From Azolla caroliniana (Eukaryota; Polypodiophyta), in contig JBHGNT010000014.1 in assembly GCA_043228905.1 (NCBI GenBank), positions 248,001 through 312,000 on the forward strand: a stretch of 64,000 nt of DNA, in the 5' to 3' direction. A program made the position numbers and the translations under genes. Position 1 is the first letter of the stretch; every line of letters begins with the position of its first letter. Shown here piece by piece: positions 1-13,030 of the stretch. A model generated the notes under the pieces. That model saw only the letters and a program-made list of their open reading frames with translations. It did not search any database and had not been told where the DNA came from.

Positions 1-2585
1 TACGGGTAAAATCTCTTAAATGATGCATGGAGACACATGCTGTCAACGTTGTATGCATGTCGGTGTGTAATTTTTCAGATGTGTGCATGGCACGGTTGAA
101 CCCCCATGGTTTTAATCAGGGAGGCAATAGAGGGACAACAAGGATATTCATAGAAAATAGACAGAACTTAAAAATGATTGCTTGAAAAAAATTTAAGAGA
201 GAATTCTCAATCATAGCCTAATAGCTCGATTACACTTGAACCCTAATCTTCCATTGATGCAGGTAAGTTAAAAACTTGACTACACTTGAACCCAAATGTT
301 CTGCCCTCTTGATTAATCCTCCCTATTTATCCATGATTTTTGGTAGGTGTATGAAACATCAATGCTTGATTCATATTCCCTTTAGCTAACCCTTAGTCCA
401 CGTCATTTTTTCCACACACCTTCACAAACTGTACATTTGTCTTGGGTTAGCCACAGTGAACACCGTATGTGGAAATCATGACAACCCAATGTCTTGTTAT
501 GTGTCTGAAAGAGTTCCCATCATGCTCATAGTGTATATATGAAATAGAAAATGAGAGTCTAACCTTTGTTCGGTCCCTAGGGTTAGAACTAACAAGAGCA
601 AACCTCTGGTCAAGGGAGGTTGTTGGTCAATGCCTGTGTTATGTAGTAACTAGCATGGTGGGATATCATAGAGGGACATTTCTTCTCAGCTGAAATCTGA
701 CATGTAAAACAATTACACATGAATCACAAAGGAGCCAAGATTGACATGTTTCTTGGAATGTACACAGAAGCTGAAATAACTTCGAAATGACAAGTTTATG
801 GATACACTTAAGTTCCCACTTGAGCACAAACCAAAGATGGGAGATTAGAGCCATAGTATTTGATGCATGCGTAATGCAAACTCTGCTTTAATGAACCGAG
901 ATTTGGGAAGACAGTATTTCAGCAAGCTCATGGAATAAACTGGAGAAAATTCCAAAAAGTAAACCTTCTCAAACAGTATAAGTGCATACCAAAAGCAGGA
1001 ACAATGCCTCTAATTGCCACCCCAATTCTGCATGGAAAACTGGACGTGTAAAACAGGAAAACCACAGAAAAAAAAATCTTTCCACTAACTGGTTCCAAGA
1101 TGTCTGCAAAAGGTTTGCAAGATGACATGCTGAAGAATATCTGGATGTGCACATAGAATGAAAGAAACACATGCAAGAATACTAATTGGTTCCATGTTTT
1201 ACTCAGCCACATTCACAGCCCTCCACACTAAATGGAGAACAACCTAAAACCAATCCGAGTTTGAATACGTCGGAGACACATTAATATTCAATATTAAGAA
1301 AATTACTGATGGCATCTGACGGACACTCAAGCTCACATCTGGAAACTCATGCCCAGGAGATTGAGATGTGCTGTCATAAGTGGTTTTGGAACAACATTTA
1401 TTCATAGTCTCTCTATGGGGTTCTTTGCATCTTGGACCTCACGTGTCCCTTTATGCTTCCTGTGTTTGGTTCTCTGACCCTACCATGGATGGGGAACATG
1501 TTCTCCACTATGGTTTTTGTCAATGGCCATAACTTGGCTACGCTGCTTATTTGTTCTAAACCCATCCACAAGTCATTTTAATGTGAATCAGAAGTAATGC
1601 GCCACATTGAGTATTGGAGTTTGATATTTAAAACTAATCCAAATCTTCCTGTTAAAGGAGTGAAAACATGGACACGGAATTCATTGTCAAAATCAATCAA
1701 GGGACATTCATGTAAACAAAGCGTCTTGAGCAAACTTATACATTACAGTAAAATTGCAGAAATGTCTTTCAAGGTTGGAGTTCTCCTTACGGTATGATAG
1801 CACCATTGGAATGTAGACAGATTTAGAATTGAGTAGATTACCCATGCTGAGGCTGATATTGTCGAGGATAAATCTCACTTACAAGCACTGTCAGCCTCCA
1901 TGAAGTTCATCTTTAGATTCTCTAAGCTGTTCTCTACCTATGATGATTTCATGTGAAATGTGCAATCTCTAAACATTTGGCCCTGGAGGCATATACCTGT
2001 ACCTTTGGGCACTATATAGTCATATTCATACAACTGTGCAATACTTTGCAGTCTTACGGTGTACAGAAATTCAACCCTGGATTTGGCAATGATTTTGACT
2101 TGTTTGATTGAATTTTTCGAGCTTATGAATGTGTTTACAATAGATCGGAAATTTTGACCTCAGGAAACATCTTCTTTACATGGGCCTACATTGTTGCACA
2201 ACCAAAATTTCCTGGGTTACCCTCTTTTATAAACACTAATCTTACAAAAACCCTAACTTATGAAGTAACTGAATATTGCACAAGTACCAGCCTGAAAATT
2301 ATTGCATTATCCAAGCAACAAGCTGCCTTTCCAGGGCGATGTTCTTAGCACTCATTCCCAATGTTAAATCGATGCAGGCTTGTGTGAAAGAACTGCTTGC
2401 ATGAAGAGCAAAAGCAGGACGGCTTTTTAAAAGAGAATACCCTCATTTTTTGGAAATCCTCGATTCCTGTATTGTATGCTGGCTTTGTTTTTAGAGTTGT
2501 GCGCTGCTATTATCTCTTGCTATTGTGAATCAAAGAACTCTATTGAGAGAGATAGAAATAGAGATGTTTTATTGTGTTTATTCAG
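1..2585. other. left flank, no exon recognised
   Basis: No coding exon could be supported on either strand. The stretch is AT-rich with only short open frames that match nothing recognised. It ends at a good 3' splice site (pyrimidine-rich tract then CAG at 2583-2585) that opens the first visible exon of the U-box/ARM gene. It is therefore probably intron of that gene, or flank if the gene is 5' truncated. No U-box signature was found here. Confidence 0.4.
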
Positions 2586-5237
2586 GAAGCGATAGGAGCC
2601 ACAGATGCAATCAGGAGCTGTTTTAGGTGTCTTTCACATAAGTTGTCAAAGGAAAAAGAGGAGGCTATTCATCTGTTGGCAGATTTATCAAGCTATGAAC
2701 CACTTAGTGGAAAAATTGCTGCTGTAAATGGATCGATACTTATTCTTGTTGGACTAACAAGTAGCACGTCCGAAAATTTGGTCATTGTTCAAAAAGCGGA
2801 AGAGACATTAAAGCACCTGGAAGATAATGTTGAGAATGTAAAACAAATGGCTGAGAATGGGCGGCTACAGCCATTATTGAAGCATCTAGTTGAGGGTAAT
2901 TTCTTAGTCCTCTTGATTCTGAAATTATTTTTTGAGAATGATGTATGTGATTTCAATTTTATATGATCTTTGAAGAATCGTAATTATGAAAAAATTAAAC
3001 ATCTGCTGCTTGCATATGATTTATTTTCTCATCTGGTTAGTGGAAAGCTCCTATTCTTGATGCAGTGTTTCAAATCATTTGCAAGATTAAATCTTCCATG
3101 TTGAGGTCTGATGATTGGGGGGGGGGGGGGGGGTAATAGTTCAATCCGACAGGGGACATAGGTTACATTTGACAAAAGGTTGAAGTTAGACTTTTCTCAT
3201 GTAGGAAATATCAGCTCTTCTCCACATCCATAATAAGTATATAATCTAGAACCAAAGGACCAATATGGCTAAGAAGCTTTGTCCACCCCCCTGGCCAATC
3301 CAAAACAGACAAAGGTTGTAATGTTGTGAGATAGATAAGTAATAAGCATATCAAGCACATGGGATCCAGAAGGAACGACCTTGGATAGTAGGTTATGAGT
3401 AACATATCAATTGATTAACATGTCAATTTCTATACAACGTGGTCTCTAACATCCGTTTGGGTCCTGGACGCTAGGAAAATAAGACTGTTGAAGCATACCA
3501 TACATGGGTTTAGTAAATGCAGAAACCAGAAAGATCATGTACGTGTCTCTTTAAACAAATTACCCAATCTCTTAGTGTTCACTTCAAGACTGAACCATAC
3601 AATGATTTTGTGTTTTGCTAAAAGGTTCAAGTTTAATGAGTTCTTTTTGCTACTTATCAAGCTGGCAATAAATCTTTCATACAGGTGGCGAGGAGGTACG
3701 TTCTGAGATGACAATATACCTTGCAGATATTGTCCCGAGCAAGGAAGGGAAAATACTTATAGCTGAAGTTGCAGGCCAAGCATTAGTGAAGATGCTGAAT
3801 TCTAAGTCCCTTGCTAATAAAGAGGCTGCTTTGAAATGCTTGGCGAAGATTTCAAGCATCAAGGAAAACGGGCAGGTGCTAGTTGATGCAGAAGTTCTTC
3901 CAGCTGTAGTCAGAGATCTCTTTTTGGTTGGGTCGAGTCAACTGCCCACGAAGGTCAAAGAAATCTCAGCAACAGTTCTTGCTAATATAGTAACGTCCGG
4001 AATTGATTTGAGCAAGCTACCTATAAACTTGACCTCAGAGGAGGTCATTCACAATCTTTTGCATATGGTGAGCAACACAGGTCCTACTCTCCAAGGGAAA
4101 CTGCTTCAGGTATTGGTAGGACTTGCGGAGTCAGCTAATGTTAAGAATCTGGTTCACTCTATTCAGAGTGCTGGGGCGGTAAGCAGTCTGATACAATTTC
4201 TGGAAGCTCCACAAATGGAGATACGCTTGAATTGTGTGAAACTTCTCAACCTTGTCTCACCATTGATGGGGCCAATGCTTGCCAATTGGCTGCGTGATAC
4301 CCCTGGCCAGCCAGGAGTACTGGTACGACTCCTAGAATCAAGTGGAATCTCAGAAGAGCAAGCTGCTGCAGCAGGTCTTCTTGCGAACCTACCTAACTCC
4401 GACATTTATCTCACTCGAGCATTACTCAAAGAAGGTGCTCATCATATTGTTCTGAGAAGAATCAATGAACTCCACCAAGGAACATCTGCTGCCATCGGAG
4501 GTGGTCGGCATGTCAGTGTCTTCAAAGTTGGTCTGGTTTCCATTTTGTGCCGGTTTACGTTCATGCTGGAGGATGAAGTCATGAGATCATTTGCTCAAGA
4601 ACAGAACCTGGTTTACCTATTTGTAGAGTTGCTTAGGTTGGGGGAGTTGGATGATATAAAATACTACTCGGCCCTAGCTTTACAAAATCTTTCCAATGTC
4701 TCTAAGAGTCTATCCAAAGTTCCTGATGTTGAAATAAAAAAGAAATGTTTTTGTTGCCCCTTCTTTGGACCACCTAAACCAATAATAACTCTATGTGTCG
4801 TGCATGGTGGAGTATGCAGTGCCAAGGACACGTTTTGTCTTGTTGAAGCAGGGGCAGTGGTTCTTCTTGGCTCGAACTTGGATCATAAGAATGTATCAGT
4901 GGTTGAAGCATGCTTAGGAGCACTCTCCTCTCTCATGGATGAAAGCGTAGCGAATGTCGAGGGGGGTGTTAGCGTGCTAAATAGAGCAGGCATTATCCCA
5001 GCAATCTTGGAAATAATGAAGGATCATAAAACGGATGCACTGTGGCGTAACTCAGTGTGGATGGTAGAGAGATTCCTAGGCATTCGTGATATGGCACAGT
5101 TCCTCTCTCTTGACCCAAGTGTCCATGCTGGCCTTGTTGAGGCATTTCGGCATGGCAACCTGAGCACAAAGCAGACCGCAGAAAGAGCTCTGAAGCAGCT
5201 AAACAAGATCCCAAACTTCTCTACCTATGTCCGTTGA
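2586..5237 (+). CDS. U-box/ARM-repeat E3 ubiquitin ligase (PUB43/PUB44-like), 3' exons
   Basis: Two exons, 2586-2895 and 3685-5237, join across a GT-AG intron (2896-3684) in matching phase and give 620 residues ending at TGA 5235-5237. The protein is an array of ARM-type helical repeats. Its C-terminus (RHGNLSTKQTAERALKQLNK, then IPNFS) resembles the tail of the plant U-box proteins PUB43 and PUB44/SAUL1. Those proteins are E3 ligases that limit senescence and cell death; that role is family knowledge and not shown here. The U-box itself, which binds the E2, should lie about 180-200 residues upstream and is not visible. It is either left of the window or lost. A Cys-rich patch (KKKCFCCPFFGPPKP) lies near the middle of the large exon. 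The exon join is supported by the continuous reading LVEG-GEEVRSEMTIYLADIV. No frameshift or internal stop is seen, so the gene is probably functional if its 5' end exists. Confidence 0.8.
3117..3133. repeat. poly-G tract (17 G)
   Basis: An uninterrupted run of 17 G lies within the intron of the U-box/ARM gene. The length is likely unstable and liable to sequencing error. Confidence 0.9.
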
Positions 5238-7414
5238 CAATATTTCTCATTCCAATTGTGAAGGGCAACATCGACTGAGGCTTATTTTCTGTACCACGCT
5301 GCACGCATTTCAAGTTTAAGAATGCAAGACTTTCTCAACGAGTGAGCAATACCTTTAGCTGCATTACAACCTTGGATTTGAGTTCATGTCCTCAAAACTC
5401 TGTTCAGTCCATTGTATTCATTTATTCTTTCCTCCTAAAACTATATGAATCTTGTACAAAACACTCTCCGATCACATGGCATTGTTTGGGATGTTTAATT
5501 TCCCAAGCAAGTGTATTATCATCAATTTAATCATGGTTTGATAGTTTTGCTGCTCCATAAGTGAAGAGAAACAAAACAAGTTTAGACATTGAAGTTAACG
5601 AGGCCAACTTTATTTATTATGCTGCTAAGACTGACGTAAACAAAAGCTAAGGCACTTAATTAATATTACAAAACAAAGCATGATGTCTTACCTTTAAGTA
5701 TTGGTCTGAAAAGTTGCCAGGCTGTTTCAATCTATAGGTCCTAAACAAATACTAGAGCACTTCATTATGTCATGATGATGATCCAACGATCAGCCTACAG
5801 GCAGAAGTTGGGATCAATAATACAAAAGGAAAACTTGGCATGTGTGTGGTATGTTGATGAGAGTATGTGAGAAGACGTTGTTCCAAAATTGCACTTGTAA
5901 TCATCAAAAATATGTACTAGTCTTAAGCAAATTTTAGAGATGTCTTGCAACATGCACAAGATGACCTAAAATCAACAAATTTTTACTCTAATGAAGGTAT
6001 GTTACTCATAAAGGACTGCCAAGAAGTACAAAGACATCCATCAAACTAGTTTCATAACTTAATTAATTAGTACTTTTTAATCTTGTTGTAAACTAAGACC
6101 GCTAGTATGTCGAAACAAGCGACAAGCACAAGTGATGAATCACAGCAAGTTGATGCAGACAGGATCAACAAACTGAACAGATTGAGCAACGAGTACAACT
6201 TAACCAGAATCGAGAGAGAGAGAGAGAGAGACTAAGAGGCACAAACAGAGTAATTGTATCATTTCAAGAGTTACAATACAAGAAAGGCACTATCCATCAT
6301 CATCTCAAACTAGGTTACAGGCTCAATTTATGTATGGACTAAAATAGGGCAACTATATTTATAGAATTGTCCTAAACCTAGTTTGTCCAAATGGGACAGT
6401 GTGAATACGTCCATTATACACCCATATTTGACAAATCCTTCTTCCAAGCACCAAGAGCAAATAAGCTCATACTTCTTGCCCATGTTGGGAGTTTCTAGGG
6501 AGCACATACACACTACCAAAGACCATTAACAACTAATCCACAAAACATTCTTATATGTCAACCAAATCCTTGAAAGTTTGAGTCAACAATATATTGGGAC
6601 CTTTGTGACAATCAATACCCGTAACCCCAAATTTCTTATTAATACCTCCTCCTCTCCTCGGATCATCCTCTACACCTAAAACACCACTTTATCACCAACG
6701 AACTTAGATGTTATGTTATTAGAGGAAGCACCCCTCAAGGCTTTCTCACAATGAAGAAACTATTTTGTAAACGATTGGTAAAAAGAGGTTACCCACCCTT
6801 CTTTCATCCAACAAAACTACAAAAAGGTACTATTTAATACTAGAAACTCTCTCATACATAACATAAAACCCGAAAACACCCATATCTCCACAATTCGTCA
6901 ACTTAGATATTCTAAAAATACACCTAGAATAGGATTACATCACTTTCAAAAAAACCTTCATAAAGACCTACTTCTAGATCCTGAACTAAATATAGCGTAC
7001 CAAGGGTTCAAGACGCTTTCATATGTTGGACCAAAGCTAGGTCCATCTCCTCATTCCTTGTCAAACCGGCTCAAACCGGTTAAGCCGATTAGGTTATTTT
7101 AGACTTCTATTAGTGTTAATTGGGTAAGGGTTAGAAGGACTTAGAGAGTTGAGAGTATGCTGTCGACACAGACATCAGAGAGAGAGAGAGAGAGTAATTA
7201 GAGAGAGTGAAAGAAAGAGTTAGAGCCTGCACAGTGCACGGGCCGCCTTCTATGCAGCAACGAGCACCTCTGCACGCCTTCTACCGAGTCCCAACGGCAT
7301 ACCCAGTAGTTACTACTAGTAAGTACATACCACCTTTACTTTACTTTTTTTCAGCTTGGCATGTATCTGTTCTCTCATTTCTAGTATCTACAAAACCTAT
7401 TCTTCCACAAGATT
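5238..7414. other. intergenic, no gene seen
   Basis: Downstream of the U-box/ARM gene there is AT-rich sequence with two (GA)n microsatellites (6212-6231 and 7177-7194). An AACCGG-rich stretch lies near 7060-7095. Open frames here are short and match nothing recognised. The 3' untranslated region of the upstream gene presumably occupies its first few hundred bases. Confidence 0.5.
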
Positions 7415-7797
7415 TCAATATATGTACAAACTAATGTGACCGCATTCGGAGAAATGTCCTCCCTTTTGCATCTTCTCAAAATGTTTCAAGACTTCATGAC
7501 CGAGATCATGTTGTGCATATCCAGCCACAAGGGCATTCCAAGTGATAATATTCTGTTCCAAAAGTTCGTCAAACACTTCTTGTGCTTTTACAAGAGCCTC
7601 ACATTTGGCATACATGCCCACTAATGCAGTGCCAAGCACAACATCAAGTTTTGCCAGTAATTCCCATTTGCCTATCTCGTCATGAATCATTTCACCTTTT
7701 TCAAGAGATTGTATGCTTGCACAAGCTTTGACAACACAAATGAAAGTGACAGAGTTGGGGCGAATGCCCTCATCTTGCATCTGCCCGAAGCATTTCT
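7415..7797 (-). pseudogene. PLS-class PPR fragment, frameshifted
   Basis: On the minus strand the translation contains PPR repeats of the PLS type seen in plant organelle RNA-editing factors. Examples are GTALVGMYAKCEALVKAQEV, then a segment reading NIITWNALVAGYAQ. The open frame reads on to about 7470. There the expected continuation (REDISPNAVTLVC) is found only in another frame, which indicates a single-base frameshift. At the other end an in-frame TAG lies just upstream of KCFGQMQDEG. The fragment covers about three repeats, with no start, no DYW domain and no flanking PPR sequence in the same orientation. It is a broken copy, not a gene. Confidence 0.75.
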
Positions 7798-7920
7798 ATT
7801 CTAAAGGCTTGTGGCAATAGAGGGCCTCTGGACATCGGCAAAAAGATCCATGAGGAGGTTAATAAGCTTGGATTACTTGGAAAAAATATTGTCCTTGGCA
7901 CAGCCATGATGGACATGTAA
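7798..7920 (+). pseudogene. second PPR fragment, opposite orientation
   Basis: Forty in-frame codons on the plus strand read as PPR sequence (ILKACGNRGPLDIGKKIHEE, followed by VNKLGLLGKNIVLGTAMMDM) and end at TAA 7918-7920. This corresponds to the same region of a PLS repeat as the neighbouring minus-strand fragment, but from a diverged copy. It begins within a few bases of the end of that fragment. It is too short to be functional. Confidence 0.65.
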
Positions 7921-8904
7921 CAATCTTAATCATTGTGATCATGGGAACAAATGAGATGAACTTTGAAACACATTTAAAGACTACATTCATGTTTGTAGGA
8001 AGATGACTTAGGTCATGATGGAAGAACAACCGCATTGATAATTTATATCAGCTTAACCGGTTTAGGGATCGGTTCGGTTCGGTCCAGGTTCATTTAAGAT
8101 AGGATTTCCAAGTGTTACATGTGCCGTAAAGAAAAACCACCATGCATCAATATGGATTCCTTGCACTGATGAGAACTCATGACATTGACATGGATTTTGT
8201 GAACCTACCACATCAATATGCAATTTTGTTTGGGGTTGACCCAATGAATGGTTATCCACCACTTCCGCATGATTTCTTCTTGGATTTCATCTTAATCGAC
8301 CACAAGTAGCTAATTGCTCATTGTGTCCCTCTTTCGTTGTCGCTAAGTTTCGCATGCGTGTGTTGCTCGAGTGGGACCATAGGGGCCTTGGACCAGGGAG
8401 TCAGAAGGGATGAGGAAGTCGAAGATTCTTGCCCATTAAATAATAGGCCCTCATTGAGTAAGTGGCTCATCGGGCTTAGGAGCTCGTTGACCTTTTGCGC
8501 TTGTCAACAAAGTTAGAAGGGTTTCGGACACGATCAACGCGATGAAGTTTAACACTCGGTTAAGGGATTATAAAGACAAAATCATGGGGAAAATATACGT
8601 AAGTTATGATAAAAAATGGGGTTTTTTTACAATGTATCGGCTTAATACCATGATTTCAATGGTTTGTACAAATCAATCAATCGGTATACACAAGGAGCTA
8701 AAATAATCTGGTGAAGGCGAGTCTAGTGGCCTCCGAGCTTGACATCCGCCGATGGCTACTACGTTGCCTCAATTCGGAGCAGCTCTTGTGCCACTACAAC
8801 CTCCTTTTCGCAACCGGCCACCGAGTTAGTCCACCCTTATCCCGAAACCACTGTCACACGTGGCATTCTCCAATGTGGAGAAAACGTTTGAGCCGGTTTA
8901 GGGT
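7921..8904. other. intergenic, no gene seen
   Basis: No recognisable coding sequence. It contains a TCGGTTCGGTTCGG motif near 8070 of the same kind as the AACCG-rich repeats elsewhere in the window. A telomere-like GGTTTAGGGTTTAGG stretch (8894-8908) sits exactly at the border of the adjoining LINE. Confidence 0.45.
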
Positions 8905-10815
8905 TTAGGCACATTCACTGCTAGTCCACTACAATGGCAAAATTCTTCTAATACACCAAGTAAATGTTGCATACTATCAACATCATATGAGAAGAGTACC
9001 ACATCATTTGCATATAGAAGCAATAAGATAACATGTTGCATCAAATTGGGGCCATTCCATCCTTCTTCTCTTGCAACCTTATTCACCACTTCTTCTAATT
9101 TATCGATACATAAGCCAAAGAGTGTGGGTGATAGTGGACATCCTTGCTTGACCCCCATGTTACTTAAAAAGCTCTTTGAGAATCCACTATCGATTTTTAG
9201 TTGGCATTTAACTTGTTCATATAGGCGTGCAACTGCAACTTGGTACTCTAATGGCATGTCAATGTCTACCATTCTATTCGAAAGCTCACTTCGTGGTACA
9301 ATATCAAAAGCTTTCTTAAAATCAACAAAACAACAATAAAGTGTTTTTCCTTGTAGTCGACTCTTTTCCATGATTACTCTTAATGTGACCAAATGATCCA
9401 CGATGGAGTGCTTTGGTCTAAATCCGGCTTGCCCAAGTGCTCTTTTGCTTGTATTCTCAGCCCATGTGCTTATCTTTTGCTCCATAATAGTACTATATAA
9501 TTTAGCAATAGTTGAGTTCACCATTATTGTACGATAATTTGCTACTTGATTCTTATCTTTGCCTTTAAATATTGGTTTAATCCAATTCATAAGCCAATCA
9601 TTTGGAAATCCTTGTTTTATAGCTTGCTCTAAAATTGTCATTATCCAATGACGAGTGTGTGGTGTTGTTCATTTTAAAAGCTCACTTGAGACATAGGTTG
9701 AATCTACTGCTTTCCCACTTGCCATCTTCTTTATTCCCTTATTGACATCATCAATATCGATACATGTAGTGCATGGAGTTTCAATTTTCTCAACCATAGG
9801 AGCCACACCTTCATGCATATATAACCTTTGTACATAGTCTAGCATCTCTTCATTTGTAAAGTGACCTTTCACATCTTCTTTCTTACCCTTGAGTTGTCCC
9901 CATGCTAATTTTGGTTTCAGCTTAAACAAGTTTTTCTTTTTCACCTCTTGCATTTGGAAATATCTTCTTTTCTTTCTCCTCACTACTTTCTTGTATATGT
10001 GCCATGCAACAATCTTTTTATTCCCCCCTTTTATGGACTTAAACCATTTGAGAAACATCTTACATTCATCGTCGAACCAAAAATTACATGGAAAACTACA
10101 CACCTTATGCCCACCCACTTGTCTCTTAGAGCATTGATATCCAACCTAAGGATTATATCCTTCAAATGTTGCCAATTTTCTTTAACATCGTTGCTTAGAG
10201 AGAAATTTAACAAATGGTTCTCCACTTCATTTGCATACATCTCTTTTCATCTTTCACTTCACGACATCTGGTGGAATGTGGAATTGCAAGCTCTAAGTAC
10301 AATGGCTTGTGGTTTGAGTCCGGAGATAGAGAACCAACTTTAAACACATTCACCAATGATAGATCACATGCCAACATTAATGCATAATCAACCACACTTC
10401 CTTCACTTGAGGATGGTAAACATGTGAGCACATTTGTCAATGGGAATGCCTTTATACCATTTAGGATAATCAAGTTTGTGCAATTTAGCATATGTATCAA
10501 AAGTTTTCAATAATCTGACATGACACAATCCTCTGAGACACGCAATAGACAATGTTCTACTACATTTTCTTCAAATGTCTCCACGTTTTGGAAATTTCCA
10601 ACTCTTGCATTGAAGTCTCCCATAATTAAAACTTTACCAAGCTTCTCAAATGAAAGTATATCATGGCATAACTCTGTAAAAGGATCATCACAATCTAAAC
10701 CCAAACCTACTATAGTAGTCTTTGTGAGGAATGTAACATTCAATTATATACAACTTCTCTTTCCCCAAATTAACCTCTATCCATATGTATCTATATACAA
10801 CTCGTTTTGCCCCGA
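8905..10815 (-). mobile_element. LINE (family A) fragment: APE endonuclease + reverse transcriptase
   Basis: Reading right to left, the minus strand first encodes an apurinic-type endonuclease, with LGKVLIMGDFNARVG at about 10630. A linker and then the reverse transcriptase follow at 9641-8905. RT landmarks are QAGFRPKHSIVDHL, FVDFKKAFD (motif A), MGVKQGCPLSPTLFG (motif B) and YANDVVLF (motif C). Motif C has N where an active enzyme has the first catalytic D of YADD, so this copy is dead. Several frames are needed to read it. It is cut at both ends: the ORF1 and 5' endonuclease part is missing at 10815, and the region after the RT is missing at 8905. The same family recurs at 40-51.6 kb. The clade was not assigned. 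Confidence 0.9.
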
Positions 10816-12143
10816 AGTGCTTATCAATGCCCTAAGACCATGAGGGTGTCAAGGGGGTTTATATAGGTTTTTCGAGGGGGGGATAAAAAAATAGGGAGTT
10901 GGGGGTAAGGGTGTGCTATATGCACATGTGCACTTAAGAAAAGAGAGGGTATTGGGTAAGGGTGTTTAAAAGATAAGGAAAAGGGAATGGTGGTAAGGGG
11001 AGTGGTAATGAGTGAGGGGGCGTGGGAAAAGGTGTAGTGAGGGGCGGAAAAAGTAAGACAAAAGAGGGGAGGGGTAAAGATTTAGAGAGAGGTAAGATTG
11101 GGTTTAAATGAAAAAAGAAAGAAAAAGAAAGTCGATGATGCCATTTGCAATGCCATGTAACGTTTTGCGAGGGCACTCATCATGAATGAGGGCTCGATGG
11201 TCGACGATGCTAACTCAATGTGGGTGCCTATTCCCGATACATGGGCCTCCATAAAAGACTAGGCTTTAGGGTTAATGAGCTTATGGTCGGAACAAGGAGT
11301 GCGGAATGGTGGATCATTGACGGGTTTAGGGTTTAGGGTTTTTCTAAACCTTAAACCTTAAATTCCTAGAAACTGTGACGTCTTACTTACAGTTTAGATC
11401 TACTCTCTACTTGTAATGATTATGCCATCAGTTATAACTTTGATAAGGCCATAAAAAAAACAACCTTAAAGGCAAGAGGCAACTTACAAGAACAAACACA
11501 TTTTGAAAAATATTAATAATTTGCATCATATAAAAATTACAATGAGAGATTTAGAAGATGAAGTAGAAGATCAAGAAATGGGAGATAATGTTGAGGACAT
11601 CTTTTACGACAACCCATTCTTTATACCCCCCTTAAAGAGTAATAGGATTCCACCCGAATAAATTAACCCACCAAATTTTAACCCAAAAAAAATCAAAATT
11701 TCAAAGTTACCCTTACCCCTAAAAACATCAAATAAAAAACTAACAGCCCCAACAACTCGAACCCGAACCATAAACCCAAAACTAAGCCTAACCCTAACCC
11801 TAATCCCAAACCTAATCATCACCCTAGTGTCTCCCACGAACACCCCCAACATACGAATCGATATGCACAATGTTCGGACCTTCACCATCATCATGATCAT
11901 TGACAATCACAAGCTCAACCACCAACCTACCATCAACAACTACCGAACCATCTTCATCCACCGAACTCAACAACCACCAAACCATCAACAGCCACCGAAC
12001 CACCAACAACCACCTAACTATCAACAACCATAGGTACATCAAGAACCATAGGACCAACATCATCCACAACCACCAAACCTTTACCATCGACTACCTGCAA
12101 ACTTTTACCATCATCAGGCACCCGTCCAACGAACCTATTGCTA
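10816..12143. other. low-complexity region with telomere-like motifs
   Basis: Purine-rich sequence (10840-11150) passes into AT-rich and then CA/AAC-rich low-complexity DNA (11690-12100). The latter yields Pro/His/Asn-rich translations that look like repeat and not protein. Telomere-like motifs appear at 11326-11343 (TTTAGGG type) and 11785-11805 (CCCTAA type). No gene is supported. Confidence 0.5.
11326..11343 (+). repeat. interstitial telomere-like repeat
   Basis: Two to three consecutive copies of the plant-type TTTAGGG motif are followed directly by a partly inverted CTAAACCTTAAACC stretch, so the site is locally palindromic. Confidence 0.75.
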
Positions 12144-12246
12144 CAACACAACCACCAATGAACTCTCATACCGAAAAAACCCAATTAATAACTAACATAA
12201 TATCTATGAGCCTATTGTGAGGGTTTAGGGTTTATGGTTGGGGTTC
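12144..12246 (+). repeat. left arm of a widely spaced inverted repeat, with telomere-like motifs
   Basis: About 100 bp here recur in reverse complement at 18283-18396 with only scattered differences. Both contain the segment around CACAATAGGCTCATAGATAT (this sense in the right arm). The inner part carries GGGTTTAGGGTTTA. The two arms enclose the Penelope-like element mosaic. Confidence 0.8.
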
Positions 12247-12300
12247 AGATTAGGTGTTTAGGGTTTAGTGTTTCTTCTTTTGATTTAAACAAACAGATAA

Positions 12301-13030
12301 ATGGCCACAGGAATCCCAAAAGGTCCTAAAGCACGATCCACCCAACGACGCACACCCAACGTCGACGCGCGCTTCGATCCACCCGCAACCACCATCAACA
12401 TTGACGTGCTCGATACTCTACCATCGACGACCGCACCCAATATTGACTCTCATGCCGGTGAATGTATCACCACCTATCGCCCTACCCCCACATATGAAAC
12501 AATCAATGCTCCACCACACGGTCTAATCCTCGACCCCCAGTCCCTTGATCCCTAGTCCCACGACCCACGCCTTACCCTTGGCCCCTAGTCAAACGACGTA
12601 CACCTTAGCCCCGAACCCTAGTCCTTCAGCCTGCATTGTATCCCCAACCCAACACGTGCACCACGAGACCGAAACTAAATCCTCTACCAGGAAAATACAC
12701 AAGGGTAGACTTAGAACCATGGCTCCCGCTTCTTCAACCGTCGCTCTTCCTCCACATTTTACTAGGAAGGCAAACACCTTCACAACTCAAGAATAGGATC
12801 ACAAGTCACTCACTACATAACCTTAGCTCTTTCCACCTCCCTCCACCGCAACTTAAACTTCTAAGCTTAGGTCTAGACTTTATTTCCCCGCCCCAACCTA
12901 TTAGAAAACAACACTTGATAGTTGTCGTCGCATCCTTGGATAGAACCTACCGTTGTTGGGGTAGTTGTGGTTCGTGCGGCGAAATCGTAGGGACTAAGGT
13001 TAAAAGGAGTTGGCTATATATTTTATAAGG
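12301..13030 (+). other. Pro/Thr-rich open frames of unknown nature
   Basis: Overlapping plus-strand frames (12301-12555, 12545-12796, 12636-13028) have a Pro/Thr/Asn-rich composition and no recognised domain. They lie between the left arm of the spaced inverted repeat and the Penelope-like RT. They could be a decayed upstream ORF of that element, but no homology supports this. Confidence 0.25.

Noticed and set aside
4163-4405. 80-codon minus-strand frame
   Set aside because: Antisense shadow of the U-box/ARM exon.
11824-12220. Pro/His/Asn-rich and Trp/Leu-rich open frames on both strands
   Set aside because: Low-complexity CA/AAC-rich DNA gives open frames on both strands; no domain is seen.
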